The notes under the pieces: generated by a model
Told to the model about the DNA's origin: nothing
The model's input: only the letters and a program-made list of their open reading frames with translations
Databases searched by the model: none
Shown here: one piece after another, positions 18,121 through 27,773 of the stretch
Layout: each line of letters begins with the position of its first letter
How positions within the stretch are numbered: position 1 is the first letter of the stretch
Assembly (NCBI GenBank): GCA_035601835.1
Contig: DATNNM010000014.1
Location: 31,551-95,550, forward strand
Origin: Candidatus Tumulicola sp.
GTDB taxonomy: Bacteria > Vulcanimicrobiota > Vulcanimicrobiia > Eremiobacterales > Eremiobacteraceae
DNA length: 64,000 nt
Reading direction: 5' to 3'
Translations under genes and position numbers: made by a program

Positions 18121-18149
18121 CCGGGGCTAAAGCCCCGGCACTACATTCG
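18121..18149. repeat. Dispersed hairpin repeat, family 1 (solo copy)
   Basis: The palindrome CCGGGGC-TAAA-GCCCCGG is followed by CACTACATTCG, in the gap between clpX and valS. The same core and CACTACA flank occur in the array at 47824-48044 and, with CATTACA, at 52100. It may act as a transcription terminator or processing signal downstream of clpX. Confidence 0.7.
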
Positions 18150-18166
18150 AATCGAGAATGTGGCGG

Positions 18167-19429
<1,263 letters not shown>

Positions 19430-19438
19430 CCGTATCCT

Positions 19439-20071
19439 TTACGCGGCTGATGGTTTCAAAGCGCTGGCGGCCTGGGCTTCGCGTGATGCCTTGGTGATCA
19501 CCGAATCCACGATGCCGTAGTCCACCGCTTCGGGTGCTGTCAATATGTAGTCCCGCTCGAGGTCCCGTTCGATTTTCTCGAGCGTCTGTCCCGTGGTCTC
19601 CACATAGATATCGGCAAGAACGCGACGGCTTTTTATAAGGTCGCGCGCATGGATCTCGAGGTCGGTTGCCTGCCCGCCCAGTTGCGAGACCCACGGCTGA
19701 TGGATGATGACCTTCGAATAAGGTAGGGCATAACGCTTGCCTTTGGCCCCGCCGGTGAGCAGCACCGAGGCCGCACTTGCCGCCATGCCGGCGCACAGCG
19801 TCGCGACGTCGGGTTTCACCAACCGCATCGTGTCGTAGATGGCAAGTCCCGCTGAAAGCGATCCGCCCGGACTATTGATGTACATCTCGATATCGCGGTC
19901 TGCGTCTTCTTTTTCCAAAAACAGCAGCTGCGCGATGACCAGATTGGCCAGGTTGTCGTCGATCGCGCCCGTCACGAAGACGATCCGCTCTTTGAGCAGG
20001 CGCGAAAAGATGTCGAAGGCGCGCTCGCCGCGGGCGGTCTGCTCGACGACCATCGGCACCAGGTGTCCCAT
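19439..20071 (-). CDS. clpP: ATP-dependent Clp protease proteolytic subunit
   Basis: This is the serine peptidase barrel of ClpXP. The catalytic Ser is in GMAASAAS (S99), the His in VIIHQP (H124), and the Asp in the ERDLERD segment (about 170-174). The length of 210 residues is normal. The order tig-clpP-clpX is the classic arrangement, with 16 bp between tig and clpP. An ATG start at 20071 fits the family ([26 protein letters not shown]). Confidence 0.97.
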   Translation of the reverse strand: MGHLVPMVVEQTARGERAFDIFSRLLKERIVFVTGAIDDNLANLVIAQLLFLEKEDADRDIEMYINSPGGSLSAGLAIYDTMRLVKPDVATLCAGMAASAASVLLTGGAKGKRYALPYSKVIIHQPWVSQLGGQATDLEIHARDLIKSRRVLADIYVETTGQTLEKIERDLERDYILTAPEAVDYGIVDSVITKASREAQAASALKPSAA

Positions 20072-20087
20072 GTTTTAATGACTCTCC

Positions 20088-21437
20088 TTAACTGCTTATC
20101 GTTTCGTCGCCGGAGGGTTCTGGGCCCGCGGTCACTTCCGGGGCCTTCTCCGTCACACTAGCCTTTTCGACAAGAAAGGCCATGGTCTTGTCGCGTCGGA
20201 TGGCATCCATGAGCCGGCCCAGGTCCCCGCTGTGCTGGAGCATCTCGACGGCCGCTCCGCGGGACCGGCCGGTCGAGCGGGCTAGGCGCTCGATTTCCCC
20301 TTCAAGGTCGGCCGTGGTGGCCTCGATCTTCTCGGTCTTGGCGATCTGCTCGATCAGGAGCGCCGCCTTTACGCGCCGTTCCGCGTCGCCCTTGACCTCC
20401 TCCCGGAGTTGCTCTTCGGTCGTGTTGCGCGAGCGCAGGTACGCCTCCCACGATCGCCCCGCATTCTCAACAGAATCCTTGGCGTCGGCCAGCATGCTGC
20501 GCATTTCGCGCTCGACCAGAACGCCTGGCAACGGGAAATCGTGGCGCGCGACAAGGACGCCGAGCAATTCCCTCTCCATGCTTTCGCGAGCGCGGGCTTC
20601 GGCCACGATTTGATGCCGGCGCCGGACGTCGTCGCGCAGCGCATCGAGGCTTTCGTATTCCGAGACCTGCTTGGCGAAGGCGTCATCGAGTTCGGGGAGC
20701 ACCGGTACCTTGACGTCGTGCACGGAGACCTGGAAAAGCGCGTCTTTGCCCGCGACCGCTTGCGCGTGGTAGGCGGCGGGGAACGTCACACGCACGCTGC
20801 GCTCTTCGCCGGGTTTCGCGCCGTAGAGCTGCTCGGCAAAACCCGGGGTGAACTTCTCCGGCAGCACTTCGGTGGTGTGGCCGTGCGCTGCGCCGCCCTC
20901 GAACGGCTGGCCGTCGATCGTGCCTTCGTAGTCGAGCGTCACGACGTCGCCTGCTTGTATGCCACGATCCGTGACCGGTTCGAGCGTCGCGGCGCGCTTC
21001 CGTAACGATTGCAAGCTGCGTTCGACGTCCTCGTCCGAGACGTGCACGGCGGGTTTGCCGATCGGCACGCCGAGGTAATCTTTGAGCTCGATGTCCGGGC
21101 GGACCGCGACCGTAGCCTTGATGCGCAGTGCGCGGCCATCGTCAACGCGCTCGAGGTCGATCTTGGGGCGATCGACGGGTTCAAGATTGTGTTCCTTGAG
21201 CGCCTTGGTATAGGCATCCGGCACCACGTCTTCCATCGCCTGATGGTCGATGCGCTCGGCCCCGACATGCTGCTCGAAGATGCGCCGTGGCACGTGGCCC
21301 TGCCGGAAGCCGGGGACGCGGTGCTGCTTGACGAGCTTGCGGAAGGCGCGCTCCCGCGCCTCGTTGAGATCGGAAGCGGAAACTTCGATATCGAGTTGGA
21401 CTTCGGTCGGAGCGAGCTTGGTGACGGTGGCGGTCAA
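20088..21437 (-). CDS. tig: Trigger factor (ribosome-associated chaperone and PPIase)
   Basis: Trigger factor binds nascent chains at the ribosome exit tunnel. The ribosome-docking signature is present as VPGFRQGHVPRRIF, where most members have GFRxGKxP, so the Lys is replaced by His. The FKBP-type middle domain is recognised by DVVTLDYEGTIDGQPFEGG. The C-terminal helical chaperone arms complete the 449-residue protein. It heads the tig-clpP-clpX run, immediately downstream of tRNA-Gly on the same strand. Confidence 0.95.
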   Translation of the reverse strand: MTATVTKLAPTEVQLDIEVSASDLNEARERAFRKLVKQHRVPGFRQGHVPRRIFEQHVGAERIDHQAMEDVVPDAYTKALKEHNLEPVDRPKIDLERVDDGRALRIKATVAVRPDIELKDYLGVPIGKPAVHVSDEDVERSLQSLRKRAATLEPVTDRGIQAGDVVTLDYEGTIDGQPFEGGAAHGHTTEVLPEKFTPGFAEQLYGAKPGEERSVRVTFPAAYHAQAVAGKDALFQVSVHDVKVPVLPELDDAFAKQVSEYESLDALRDDVRRRHQIVAEARARESMERELLGVLVARHDFPLPGVLVEREMRSMLADAKDSVENAGRSWEAYLRSRNTTEEQLREEVKGDAERRVKAALLIEQIAKTEKIEATTADLEGEIERLARSTGRSRGAAVEMLQHSGDLGRLMDAIRRDKTMAFLVEKASVTEKAPEVTAGPEPSGDETISS

Positions 21438-21453
21438 TGCTTTCCTTTAACGG

Positions 21454-21528
21454 TGGAGCGGAAGACGAGATTCGAACTCGCGACCCTCGCCTTGGCAAGG
21501 CGATGCTCTACCGCTGAGCTACTTCCGC
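21454..21528 (-). tRNA. tRNA-Gly (GCC)
   Basis: The minus strand folds as a complete cloverleaf with 7-bp acceptor stem GCGGAAG/CTTCCGC, T-loop TTCGAAT, anticodon loop TTGCCAA and an encoded CCA. It lies 16 bp upstream of tig. Confidence 0.96.
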
Positions 21529-21607
21529 GCGGCGAACGATGGAGATTATCCGCGAGCCTCCCTTCTCCTCCGCGGGGAAAGCGCTGAACGCGGCGAACGA
21601 CGCGCGC

Positions 21608-21736
21608 ATGAACGGCGGCACTCTTCTTGCAACCGTCCTCGTTGTCGGCGGAGCGCTGTATCTTTTTATTTTCTTGTGGGTCACGCGCGAGCGCTTGAAG
21701 GAGATCGGGCCGCCGAAGCCGCCCGGCGGCCACTAA
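21608..21736 (+). CDS. Possible small single-pass membrane protein
   Basis: A 42-residue frame from ATG 21608 encodes one strong hydrophobic helix (LLATVLVVGGALYLFIFLWV) and then a basic, proline-rich tail. The frame is open further upstream, to an ATG at 21539. No good ribosome-binding site was found, and its stop overlaps the convergent gene by 4 bp. The helix-plus-charged-tail pattern supports a real protein, but size and context leave doubt. Confidence 0.35.
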   Translation: MNGGTLLATVLVVGGALYLFIFLWVTRERLKEIGPPKPPGGH

Positions 21737-22590
21737 TTCGCGCTGTCTCCGCTGTAGGCGACGCCGAATGTCTCTTCGATCGCGTGCACGATCGCGTCGT
21801 ACAGTTCTTTGTTCTGCAGTTCGAAGTTCGCATCGGTCAAGCTGAGCGAGGGAAGATTCCCGGCTAGCACGAGGTCGTTCGGCACCTTGCGGAAGACGCG
21901 ATACACGGCGAGCTGCTGAAGCAATTTGGGAACGCTCGAACCTCCCGCGCGCTGCACGATGAAATCCAACAACGGGCGTATGGGCATGCCGGTGACCGTG
22001 CGTTTCAACGAGAACGACAGCGGCGCCGGCTCTTCAAGCGGCGCTGCGGGACTTTCGCCATATTCGTCCGGCAACGGCGCGAAAACGTCGGGCAGCGGCT
22101 CCCGCGGCTGAGGTACGAACTCATCCGAGGGGATTTCATACACCGGTCCGTGAGGCGGTGCGTGGTCGAAGACCGGATGCTCTTCGGGCAGCGGCGGCGC
22201 TTCGGGGGTGGTGAATGGGGCTTCCGCGGCGGGCGCAAGTTCGACGGGTGCGCGTTCGGCGGGTGTTTGCTCGACCGGCGTGTGATCGATCACCATCAGC
22301 GCTTCGGTCGCCGGCGGCGCAACTGGGCTTCCCTTCTGCTGCAAGTATTCTTCGAGCGTCACCTGGCGCAGCGACACGAGGCCGAGCGTGTGCAGATGTT
22401 CGCACAGCGCCTCGAGATACGCGACGTCGAGTCCGATCGACCACGCGACATCGCCGGCGGAGGTCACGCCGTCCAAGGCGAGCACGAACTCCCACTCGTA
22501 GGGCTGCATGAGCACCCCGATGGCGCTGGTCTCGAAGTGCGCCGACCGGGTGTAGACGCTTTTCGGCGTGAACGGCGTGAAGCGTTTCAC
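21733..22590 (-). CDS. Unknown protein at the end of the CheX/CheY/kinase operon
   Basis: The 285-residue protein has three parts. An N-terminal domain of about 85 residues has a winged-helix-like pattern (VLALDGVTSAGDVAWSIGLD...LCEHLHTLGLVSL). A Pro/Glu-rich linker spans about 90-190. A C-terminal domain of about 95 residues begins SFSLKRTVTGMPI. The N-terminal part resembles wing domains found with DUF4388-type signalling proteins; this is a resemblance, not an assignment. It starts at GTG 22590, 10 bp after the second CheX-like gene. It may be an output or adaptor component. Confidence 0.65.
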   Translation of the reverse strand: MKRFTPFTPKSVYTRSAHFETSAIGVLMQPYEWEFVLALDGVTSAGDVAWSIGLDVAYLEALCEHLHTLGLVSLRQVTLEEYLQQKGSPVAPPATEALMVIDHTPVEQTPAERAPVELAPAAEAPFTTPEAPPLPEEHPVFDHAPPHGPVYEIPSDEFVPQPREPLPDVFAPLPDEYGESPAAPLEEPAPLSFSLKRTVTGMPIRPLLDFIVQRAGGSSVPKLLQQLAVYRVFRKVPNDLVLAGNLPSLSLTDANFELQNKELYDAIVHAIEETFGVAYSGDSAN

Positions 22591-22600
22591 AGTTGCTGAC

Positions 22601-23044
22601 TCATGAGGCTAGCGCGATGCCGAGATACGCGAGTTGGTCGTTCCACTCGATCGGCAGCATGAAGCGCGTTGAGGGGATGGCGAACGAAGGCTGCTGGCCA
22701 TCCTGGATGGTCTCGGGAACCGAGATATGCAGCTGATTGCCGAACTGCTCGCGCGCGTTGCTGGCGATCGTGCTCGCCATCTCGCCGACCAAGTCGCGGC
22801 GCAAGCTGTCGTCGACATCCTTCTCGCCGATGCGATGCAGCACTTCGGTCAGAAAAGCGCTCGGCATGGTGATATAGATGCACCCTTCGTTCGAGCCGGA
22901 CAAGCGGATGAAGCCGCTATAGTCCAGGAAGCTCGGCGGCCGGAATTCGATGACCGGCTCGCGCAGATGCGGTTTCTGGCGCGCGATCTTCTGGAAATAG
23001 TTGACGACGATCCCGACGAAGAGATTGAGGTCGCTGTCCGTCAC
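22601..23044 (-). CDS. CheX-like protein with altered phosphatase motif
   Basis: This 147-residue protein is homologous to its neighbour at 23041-23523 and to the CheC/CheX/FliY family, which dephosphorylates CheY-P. The family's ExxN active-site motif reads E88-M-A-S91 here (VGEMASTIASNARE), so the catalytic Asn is replaced by Ser. It may bind CheY-P without hydrolysing it, or have weaker activity. The GTG start at 23044 overlaps the previous stop by 4 bp. The family is inferred from motif and paralogy. Confidence 0.75.
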   Translation of the reverse strand: MTDSDLNLFVGIVVNYFQKIARQKPHLREPVIEFRPPSFLDYSGFIRLSGSNEGCIYITMPSAFLTEVLHRIGEKDVDDSLRRDLVGEMASTIASNAREQFGNQLHISVPETIQDGQQPSFAIPSTRFMLPIEWNDQLAYLGIALAS

Positions 23045-23523
23045 GATACGGCTCCGTTCATCGACAGCGGCTCTTCATCTTTCAGGCAGACGATGAGCGA
23101 CGAACGGTGCCCGTCCCACAGCACCGGGATCACGAACGTCGCGACGTTGTTCGGGAAGTGGATGGCTTCGGGACGGCCACGCAGCACCACCGGGACCGAG
23201 ATGAGGAAGTTGCGGCCCAGGTGTTCGCGCGCGTTGCCGGAGATGGTGTTGGCGATCTCGCCCACAAAGTCCGCGCACATGTCGTCGGAGACGTCGGTCT
23301 CACCCAGCTGCTGCACCAGCTTTTGGACCATCAGGCGGGGTGCGGTGTAGTAGACGCAGCCGCGGTGCAGGCCCGTGATGCCGATGATGGCCGAAAAGTC
23401 GGAGATGATCTGGTCCGCCGGTTCCTTCAAAAACGGCGTGCCGATCTGCGCGGGCACTTCGGCTATCGTCTTGAAATAGTTGGCCGTCCCGTTGATGAAC
23501 ACGCGGATCTCTTCTTCCGTCAT
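23041..23523 (-). CDS. CheX-like CheY-P phosphatase
   Basis: The 160-residue protein has the CheX-type motif E89-I-A-N92 within FVGEIANTISGNARE, matching the Glu/Asn pair that activates water in CheC/CheX phosphatases. It follows the CheY gene by 4 bp, so the response regulator and its probable phosphatase are co-translated. It has no membrane segment. The paralog immediately downstream has lost the Asn. The assignment rests on the motif, the size and the neighbours. Confidence 0.8.
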   Translation of the reverse strand: MTEEEIRVFINGTANYFKTIAEVPAQIGTPFLKEPADQIISDFSAIIGITGLHRGCVYYTAPRLMVQKLVQQLGETDVSDDMCADFVGEIANTISGNAREHLGRNFLISVPVVLRGRPEAIHFPNNVATFVIPVLWDGHRSSLIVCLKDEEPLSMNGAVS

Positions 23524-23527
23524 GCTG

Positions 23528-23890
23528 TCAGTTCTCGAACAGTTCCGTGAGCTCTGTATCGAGCATCTCGGGGGTGAAGGGTTTGAGCAGGAACCCCTGC
23601 GCGCCGCGCTTGATCGCTTCGACCGCCGTGGCCTTGTCGGCTAGAGCTGAAATGACGAGGATGAGAGTGTCCGGCTTCTTGGCCAGGATCGCATCCACGC
23701 ACGACAGTCCGTCCAGCTCGGGCATCGTGATGTCCATCGTGACGACGTCGGGCTCGAAAGCATCGAACTCTTTGAGCGCGTCCACGCCGTTGCCGGCCGT
23801 GCGGACCTCTTCAAAGCGCTGCCCGCCGATCATGCGCTCGATCGCGCGCCTGATCACGTTCGAGTCATCGACGATCAGCAGTTTCATCAT
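23528..23890 (-). CDS. CheY-like single-domain response regulator
   Basis: This is a receiver domain without an output domain. The acidic pair is in LLIVDDS (8-9), the phospho-acceptor is D53 (VTMDITMPELDG), the switch Ser/Thr region is VISALAD, and the conserved Lys is in FLLKPF. The true start is one of two adjacent ATGs at 23890 and 23887, preceded by GAGACGAGG. The longer frame to 23983 overlaps the kinase gene. The product is about 120 residues. It should be phosphorylated by the upstream CheA-like kinase and dephosphorylated by the CheX-like protein downstream. Confidence 0.93.
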   Translation of the reverse strand: MMKLLIVDDSNVIRRAIERMIGGQRFEEVRTAGNGVDALKEFDAFEPDVVTMDITMPELDGLSCVDAILAKKPDTLILVISALADKATAVEAIKRGAQGFLLKPFTPEMLDTELTELFEN

Positions 23891-23910
23891 CCTCGTCTCG
23901 CCGCGCGCGG

Positions 23911-26094
23911 TCATTTCGGCAACATGAAGGAGAACTCGCAAAAACGCCCGGGCACGGCTTGTACCGAGATTTCGCCGCCCCATTCGTCGACCACCCGCTG
24001 CTTGATGATATCCATGCCCATGCCGCGGCCGGCTTCGGCGGTCGAACCGTTCCTGGTCGAGAAACCTGGCGCGAAGATAAGACTCGCGAGTTGAGAGTCA
24101 TCGACGCTGCGCGCCTGGGCATCGGTGAGCAAGCCGCTTTCGACTGCGCGCGACCTGATCTTGACCGGGTCGAGGCCATGGCCGTCGTCGCGAAACGTGA
24201 ACCCGAAGAAGTTCGCGGGGACTTTATCGCGCTTGCGGATGCTGATCGTCGCCGAGCGGGGCTTGCCCAAGCGTAGCCGTTCTTGCGGGTCTTCCACGCC
24301 GTGCGCGAGGCTGTTGCGCGTGAGTTGGATGAGCACGTCGCGCAGCAGCGGCCTCCGATCGGGCGCCACGTCGCGCGTGTCGAAACCGTTCGTCTCAACC
24401 TTGATCTCTTTGCCGAGCTTGAGCGCCAGCGATCGGGCGAGTCCCTCGACCCCGGCGAGGATGTCGTCGCGAGTGGCCGGTGCGGCGGACCCCGGAGCCG
24501 GCGGCGTTGCGTGCGCCGGCGCGGCGACCACGCGCTGGATGCCCACAAGCTTCTCGCGCAGTTCCCCGAGCTCCTCAAGGTCTGAGCGCATCTGCGACTG
24601 AGCGATTGCGACCGCCAAGAAGTCGTCGCCGCTGAGCGATTTACGGCTGCGCAGGTCGGACAGCTTGGTTTCGAACTGTTCTGCCACTTCCTGGAAATAG
24701 TCGAGGTGCAAGTAAGCAGCATTTCCCTTGATGTTGTGCACGCAGCGGAACACGGTGTTGAGCCGCTCGCGCATCAGGTTGAGCTGCGGGGTCCCGCCGG
24801 CCGTGAGATCCTCGGTCTTCAACGCGGCGTTGATCTGGTGAAGCTGCTCCTCGGCCAACTTGATGAACTCATCGAGCTGGACGGGGTCGACGTGTAGGAT
24901 GCTCAAGAGCAGCTCGAATTGCCGGCGCTTGAGTTGTTCCGATTCGCGCAGCCGATTCTCGAGTTGGACGCGGGCCGTGACGTCCGTTACCGCGACGAAC
25001 ACGCGCGGAATGGTGGTCCCATCGTAGATGCGGCGGAACGTGAATTCGAGGAAACGCAAGAGAAAGCCGCCCTGGGGATCGGGGAAGTTGACCTCGACCT
25101 CGTCGAGCGGATTGACTTTGAGCACGGCGCGTTCTTTCTTGGCGGAATCGAAGAGCAGCGCCAAATAGTCCTTCGTCGTGTTGTACATCTTCTCGGTGAG
25201 GATGCGCTGCATGATCGCCAGGAAGTTCACGCCCGCCGGCTCGGGCAGCCTGAGGATCTGCTTGACCTCACGCGAGTATTGGCTGGAGATCCGATACAGC
25301 GGATCGATCAGCAGCAGACCCTGCGTGACCGTGTTCATGATCAGGTCGGTGCCGGCTTGCGCTTCCGCGAGTTGGCGCGAGCGCGCATCGATCTCGACGT
25401 TTTTGTCCTCGAGATTGATGGCGTAGCCTTCGATTTCGCGCTGCCCTTCCTGTACTCGCAAGAACAGCAGCCCGACGAAAGCTACAAAACCGAGGATGCC
25501 GATGACGCCGAACAGATTGCGTGGTGCCGTCAGCGGCACGAGCGCGCGCGCTGAGGCGGCCCGCACCGCTAGAGAGAGCGCTGTGGTCTGGTCGAGCAGC
25601 GGTCCTGCGTTCTTGCGGGCGTATGCGACCGCCAGGGGCAGCGCGGCTGCATCGCCGCCTTTGAGTTTTTCGATCAAACGCGCGAGGGGCTGCCACAAGG
25701 CTTGGGCCTGTTGCGCAGCGGTCAAGCCGGGACCTGACGGCAGCGGGTCCAGGTTCAATTGCGCGCCGCTCGAGTCGGTGAGGATGCCGCCGCGCACGAA
25801 GGCGTTCAGTTCGGTATCGAACTGCTCCGAGGCCGTGAGCAGGTTTGCGATGTCGGCTTGCGGGGACTTCCGTCCCGAGGCTTCGGTCTGCACTGCCAGC
25901 AGCAATTCCGGAACGCGCTGTGACAGCATGCGTTCGCGTTCGGCTGCGTCGACTTGGATCGCTTGTGTCTGCGATCGCTGCGAGATCGCGTCGTCGTAGA
26001 AGATGACTCCCGCCAGCGAAAGGATGAAGGCAAGGGTGCACAACGTCGTGGCGACGTTTTGCGCGATGCGGATCCAAACGGAGCGCTCGTTCAC
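23911..26094 (-). CDS. Membrane-bound CheA-like hybrid sensor histidine kinase (HPt + HATPase, no CheW-like domain)
   Basis: The 727-residue protein has two membrane helices (about 15-33 and 193-213) around a periplasmic domain with a PilJ-like helical pattern. A PAS-like region (about 240-375), an HPt domain with phospho-His H453 (CVHNIKGNAAYLH) and a CheA-type ATPase follow. The ATPase shows the N box (LTRNSLAHGVEDP, N594), G1 (RDDGHGLD) and G2 (GRGMGMD). The CheW-like P5 domain of CheA is missing, and the kinase carries its own membrane sensor, so it likely acts without chemoreceptor arrays. It starts at GTG 26094, 13 bp after the OFA transporter gene. It probably phosphorylates the adjacent CheY. 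Confidence 0.85.
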   Translation of the reverse strand: MNERSVWIRIAQNVATTLCTLAFILSLAGVIFYDDAISQRSQTQAIQVDAAERERMLSQRVPELLLAVQTEASGRKSPQADIANLLTASEQFDTELNAFVRGGILTDSSGAQLNLDPLPSGPGLTAAQQAQALWQPLARLIEKLKGGDAAALPLAVAYARKNAGPLLDQTTALSLAVRAASARALVPLTAPRNLFGVIGILGFVAFVGLLFLRVQEGQREIEGYAINLEDKNVEIDARSRQLAEAQAGTDLIMNTVTQGLLLIDPLYRISSQYSREVKQILRLPEPAGVNFLAIMQRILTEKMYNTTKDYLALLFDSAKKERAVLKVNPLDEVEVNFPDPQGGFLLRFLEFTFRRIYDGTTIPRVFVAVTDVTARVQLENRLRESEQLKRRQFELLLSILHVDPVQLDEFIKLAEEQLHQINAALKTEDLTAGGTPQLNLMRERLNTVFRCVHNIKGNAAYLHLDYFQEVAEQFETKLSDLRSRKSLSGDDFLAVAIAQSQMRSDLEELGELREKLVGIQRVVAAPAHATPPAPGSAAPATRDDILAGVEGLARSLALKLGKEIKVETNGFDTRDVAPDRRPLLRDVLIQLTRNSLAHGVEDPQERLRLGKPRSATISIRKRDKVPANFFGFTFRDDGHGLDPVKIRSRAVESGLLTDAQARSVDDSQLASLIFAPGFSTRNGSTAEAGRGMGMDIIKQRVVDEWGGEISVQAVPGRFCEFSFMLPK

Positions 26095-26107
26095 GCGCCT
26101 GAGCCGG

Positions 26108-27439
26108 TCACTGCGCCGCCGGGAGGGTCGCCGGGGCGGCCGTCTCTTCGGGTTTGCGGATGATGAACGGGATGATCATCGCGACGATGGGGAGGATTGC
26201 GGCCGGGACGATCGCGCCGCTGAACGAGCCCGTGGCGTCTTTCACCGCCGAGATGAACAGCGGTCCGAGCAGTCCAGCGCAGCCCCACGCGGTGAGCACC
26301 AAGCCATAGTTCGCGCCGAAATGCTTGGTGCCGAAGTAGTCGGCGTTGAACGCCGGCATGACGCCGAATCCGCCGCCGTACGAGAGCAAGACGATGAAGT
26401 AGGATGCCGCGATGAACGTGATGTCGGTGAGGTGCCCCAGCGTGAAATACACCGCGACTTGAAGTCCGAAGATGAAGACGAAGGCGGCGTTCCGGCCGAT
26501 GTAGTCGGAGAGGGTTCCCCAGACGATGCGGCCCGTGCCGTTTGCGAGCGCGACCGTGGCGTACGCCGCTGCCGCGACAGCGACCGGCGCTTTGCTCAAT
26601 TCTTGGATGATGGGCACGGCGTTGCTGATGAGCAAGATGCCGCAGCTGACGTTGAGGAACAGCATCAGCCATTGCATGTAGAACTGCCCGGTGGTCAGCA
26701 TTTCTTCGGTCGTGAAGGGACGCGTCGCCAGGGTGGCAGCCGCGGCTCTGCCGGGGCGGATGTAGAGAGCCGGCGGATTGTCCACGAACACGGCACAGGC
26801 CAGGCCGACGATGATGATCGCGATGCCGGAAATGACGAAGATCGTCATGAGATCGTGGACTTGGCTCGGCGCCAACGAGTAGCGATAGTGATCGAACGCG
26901 ACGTGCGCTGCGAGCGCGTCCGCTTTGGCCTTTGCGTAGACGCCCGCGGCCTTCGCCACGTCCGTGAACGTCGGCATGTATTTCAGGGCGTTGTTGTAGA
27001 TGTAGCTTCCCAAGCCGAAGCCCATGATGATCAGGCCGCCGCCGAAACCGCGCGCGTCGGGGAACCACTTGATCACCGCGGACACGCAGGCGATGTATCC
27101 GAAGCCCAATCCTAATCCGCCCAGCACGCCGTAGGTGGCGTACAGCCACAGCGGACCAAATTGCGGTGTGCCGAGGCCTGCCAGGATGTTCCCCGCGCCC
27201 CACATCACCACAGCCGCGAGAAGCACAAAGCGCGGCCCGCTGACGTCTTGCCAGCGGCCGCCGACAGCGGCGCCGATGCCTAAGAAGAGGTTAGCGAGCG
27301 CGAACGCCCACGTGGTGGTCGTGTTCGACCAGCCGAAGCTCGCGAGCAGGGGTTGGGTGAACAGGCTCCATGAGTACACGGTGCCCAAGCATACCATTAC
27401 GAGCACGCCGGCCAGCGCGACGACCCAGCGGTTCTTCAT
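26108..27439 (-). CDS. OFA-family major facilitator transporter (oxalate/formate antiporter-like)
   Basis: The 443-residue protein has 12 predicted membrane helices and the N-terminal pattern of the OFA branch (RWVVALAGVLVMVCLGTVYSWSLFTQPL). OFA members exchange small carboxylates such as oxalate and formate; the actual substrate here is unknown. ATG 27439 has AGAGGT upstream, while the longer frame to 27571 adds a non-hydrophobic tail. It precedes the kinase gene by 13 bp, which suggests that transport and signalling share a transcript. Confidence 0.85.
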   Translation of the reverse strand: MKNRWVVALAGVLVMVCLGTVYSWSLFTQPLLASFGWSNTTTTWAFALANLFLGIGAAVGGRWQDVSGPRFVLLAAVVMWGAGNILAGLGTPQFGPLWLYATYGVLGGLGLGFGYIACVSAVIKWFPDARGFGGGLIIMGFGLGSYIYNNALKYMPTFTDVAKAAGVYAKAKADALAAHVAFDHYRYSLAPSQVHDLMTIFVISGIAIIIVGLACAVFVDNPPALYIRPGRAAAATLATRPFTTEEMLTTGQFYMQWLMLFLNVSCGILLISNAVPIIQELSKAPVAVAAAAYATVALANGTGRIVWGTLSDYIGRNAAFVFIFGLQVAVYFTLGHLTDITFIAASYFIVLLSYGGGFGVMPAFNADYFGTKHFGANYGLVLTAWGCAGLLGPLFISAVKDATGSFSGAIVPAAILPIVAMIIPFIIRKPEETAAPATLPAAQ

Positions 27440-27561
27440 CTGACCTCTATAGGACTTGCGGCGCAGGCTTGCGGTTACAGCCGCGCCCTTCCTTAATAAT
27501 CGGCCAAAAACAGCCCCTAATGTAGCGTTTTGGCTAGGCCGTAGCCGCGGACCGATCAACA

Positions 27562-27585
27562 CCGTAGCCACGGACCTTTAGGTCC
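27562..27585. repeat. Dispersed hairpin repeat, family 2
   Basis: CCGTAGCCACGGACC-TTTA-GGTCC reads on the plus strand. Its complement matches the copy at 59647-59670 with one mismatch. A partial copy (GCCGTAGCCGCGGACC) lies just upstream, near 27539-27553. It sits between the OFA gene and tRNA-Leu. Confidence 0.65.
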
Positions 27586-27601
27586 ATGTCGCGCCTCGGG
27601 C

Positions 27602-27685
27602 TGGGCAAGACAGGAATCGAACCTGCAAGGGTGTTACCCCACCGGATTCTAAGTCCGGCGCGTCTGCCAGTTCCGCCACTTGCCC
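27602..27685 (-). tRNA. tRNA-Leu (TAG)
   Basis: A long-variable-arm tRNA with acceptor GGGCAAG/CTTGCCC, anticodon loop CTTAGAA and T-loop TTCGATT. CCA is not encoded. A 14-bp copy of its 5' end recurs at 29728-29741. Confidence 0.95.
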
Positions 27686-27773
27686 AGGCTAATTTTAAAA
27701 GGGTTCGCGGCTAATCGGTGCCATCCATCGCGCTTCTGCAATCATTCTTGTAACCAGATTTCCTGAAATAGCG

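Noticed and set aside
18044..18166. T-box riboswitch before valS
   Set aside because: The gap is only about 120 bp and holds the dispersed hairpin repeat; no specifier loop or T-box motif was found.
20088..21437. Trigger factor as degenerate because of FRQGH
   Set aside because: The Lys-to-His change in the ribosome signature is modest, and the rest of the protein is intact, in its normal operon.
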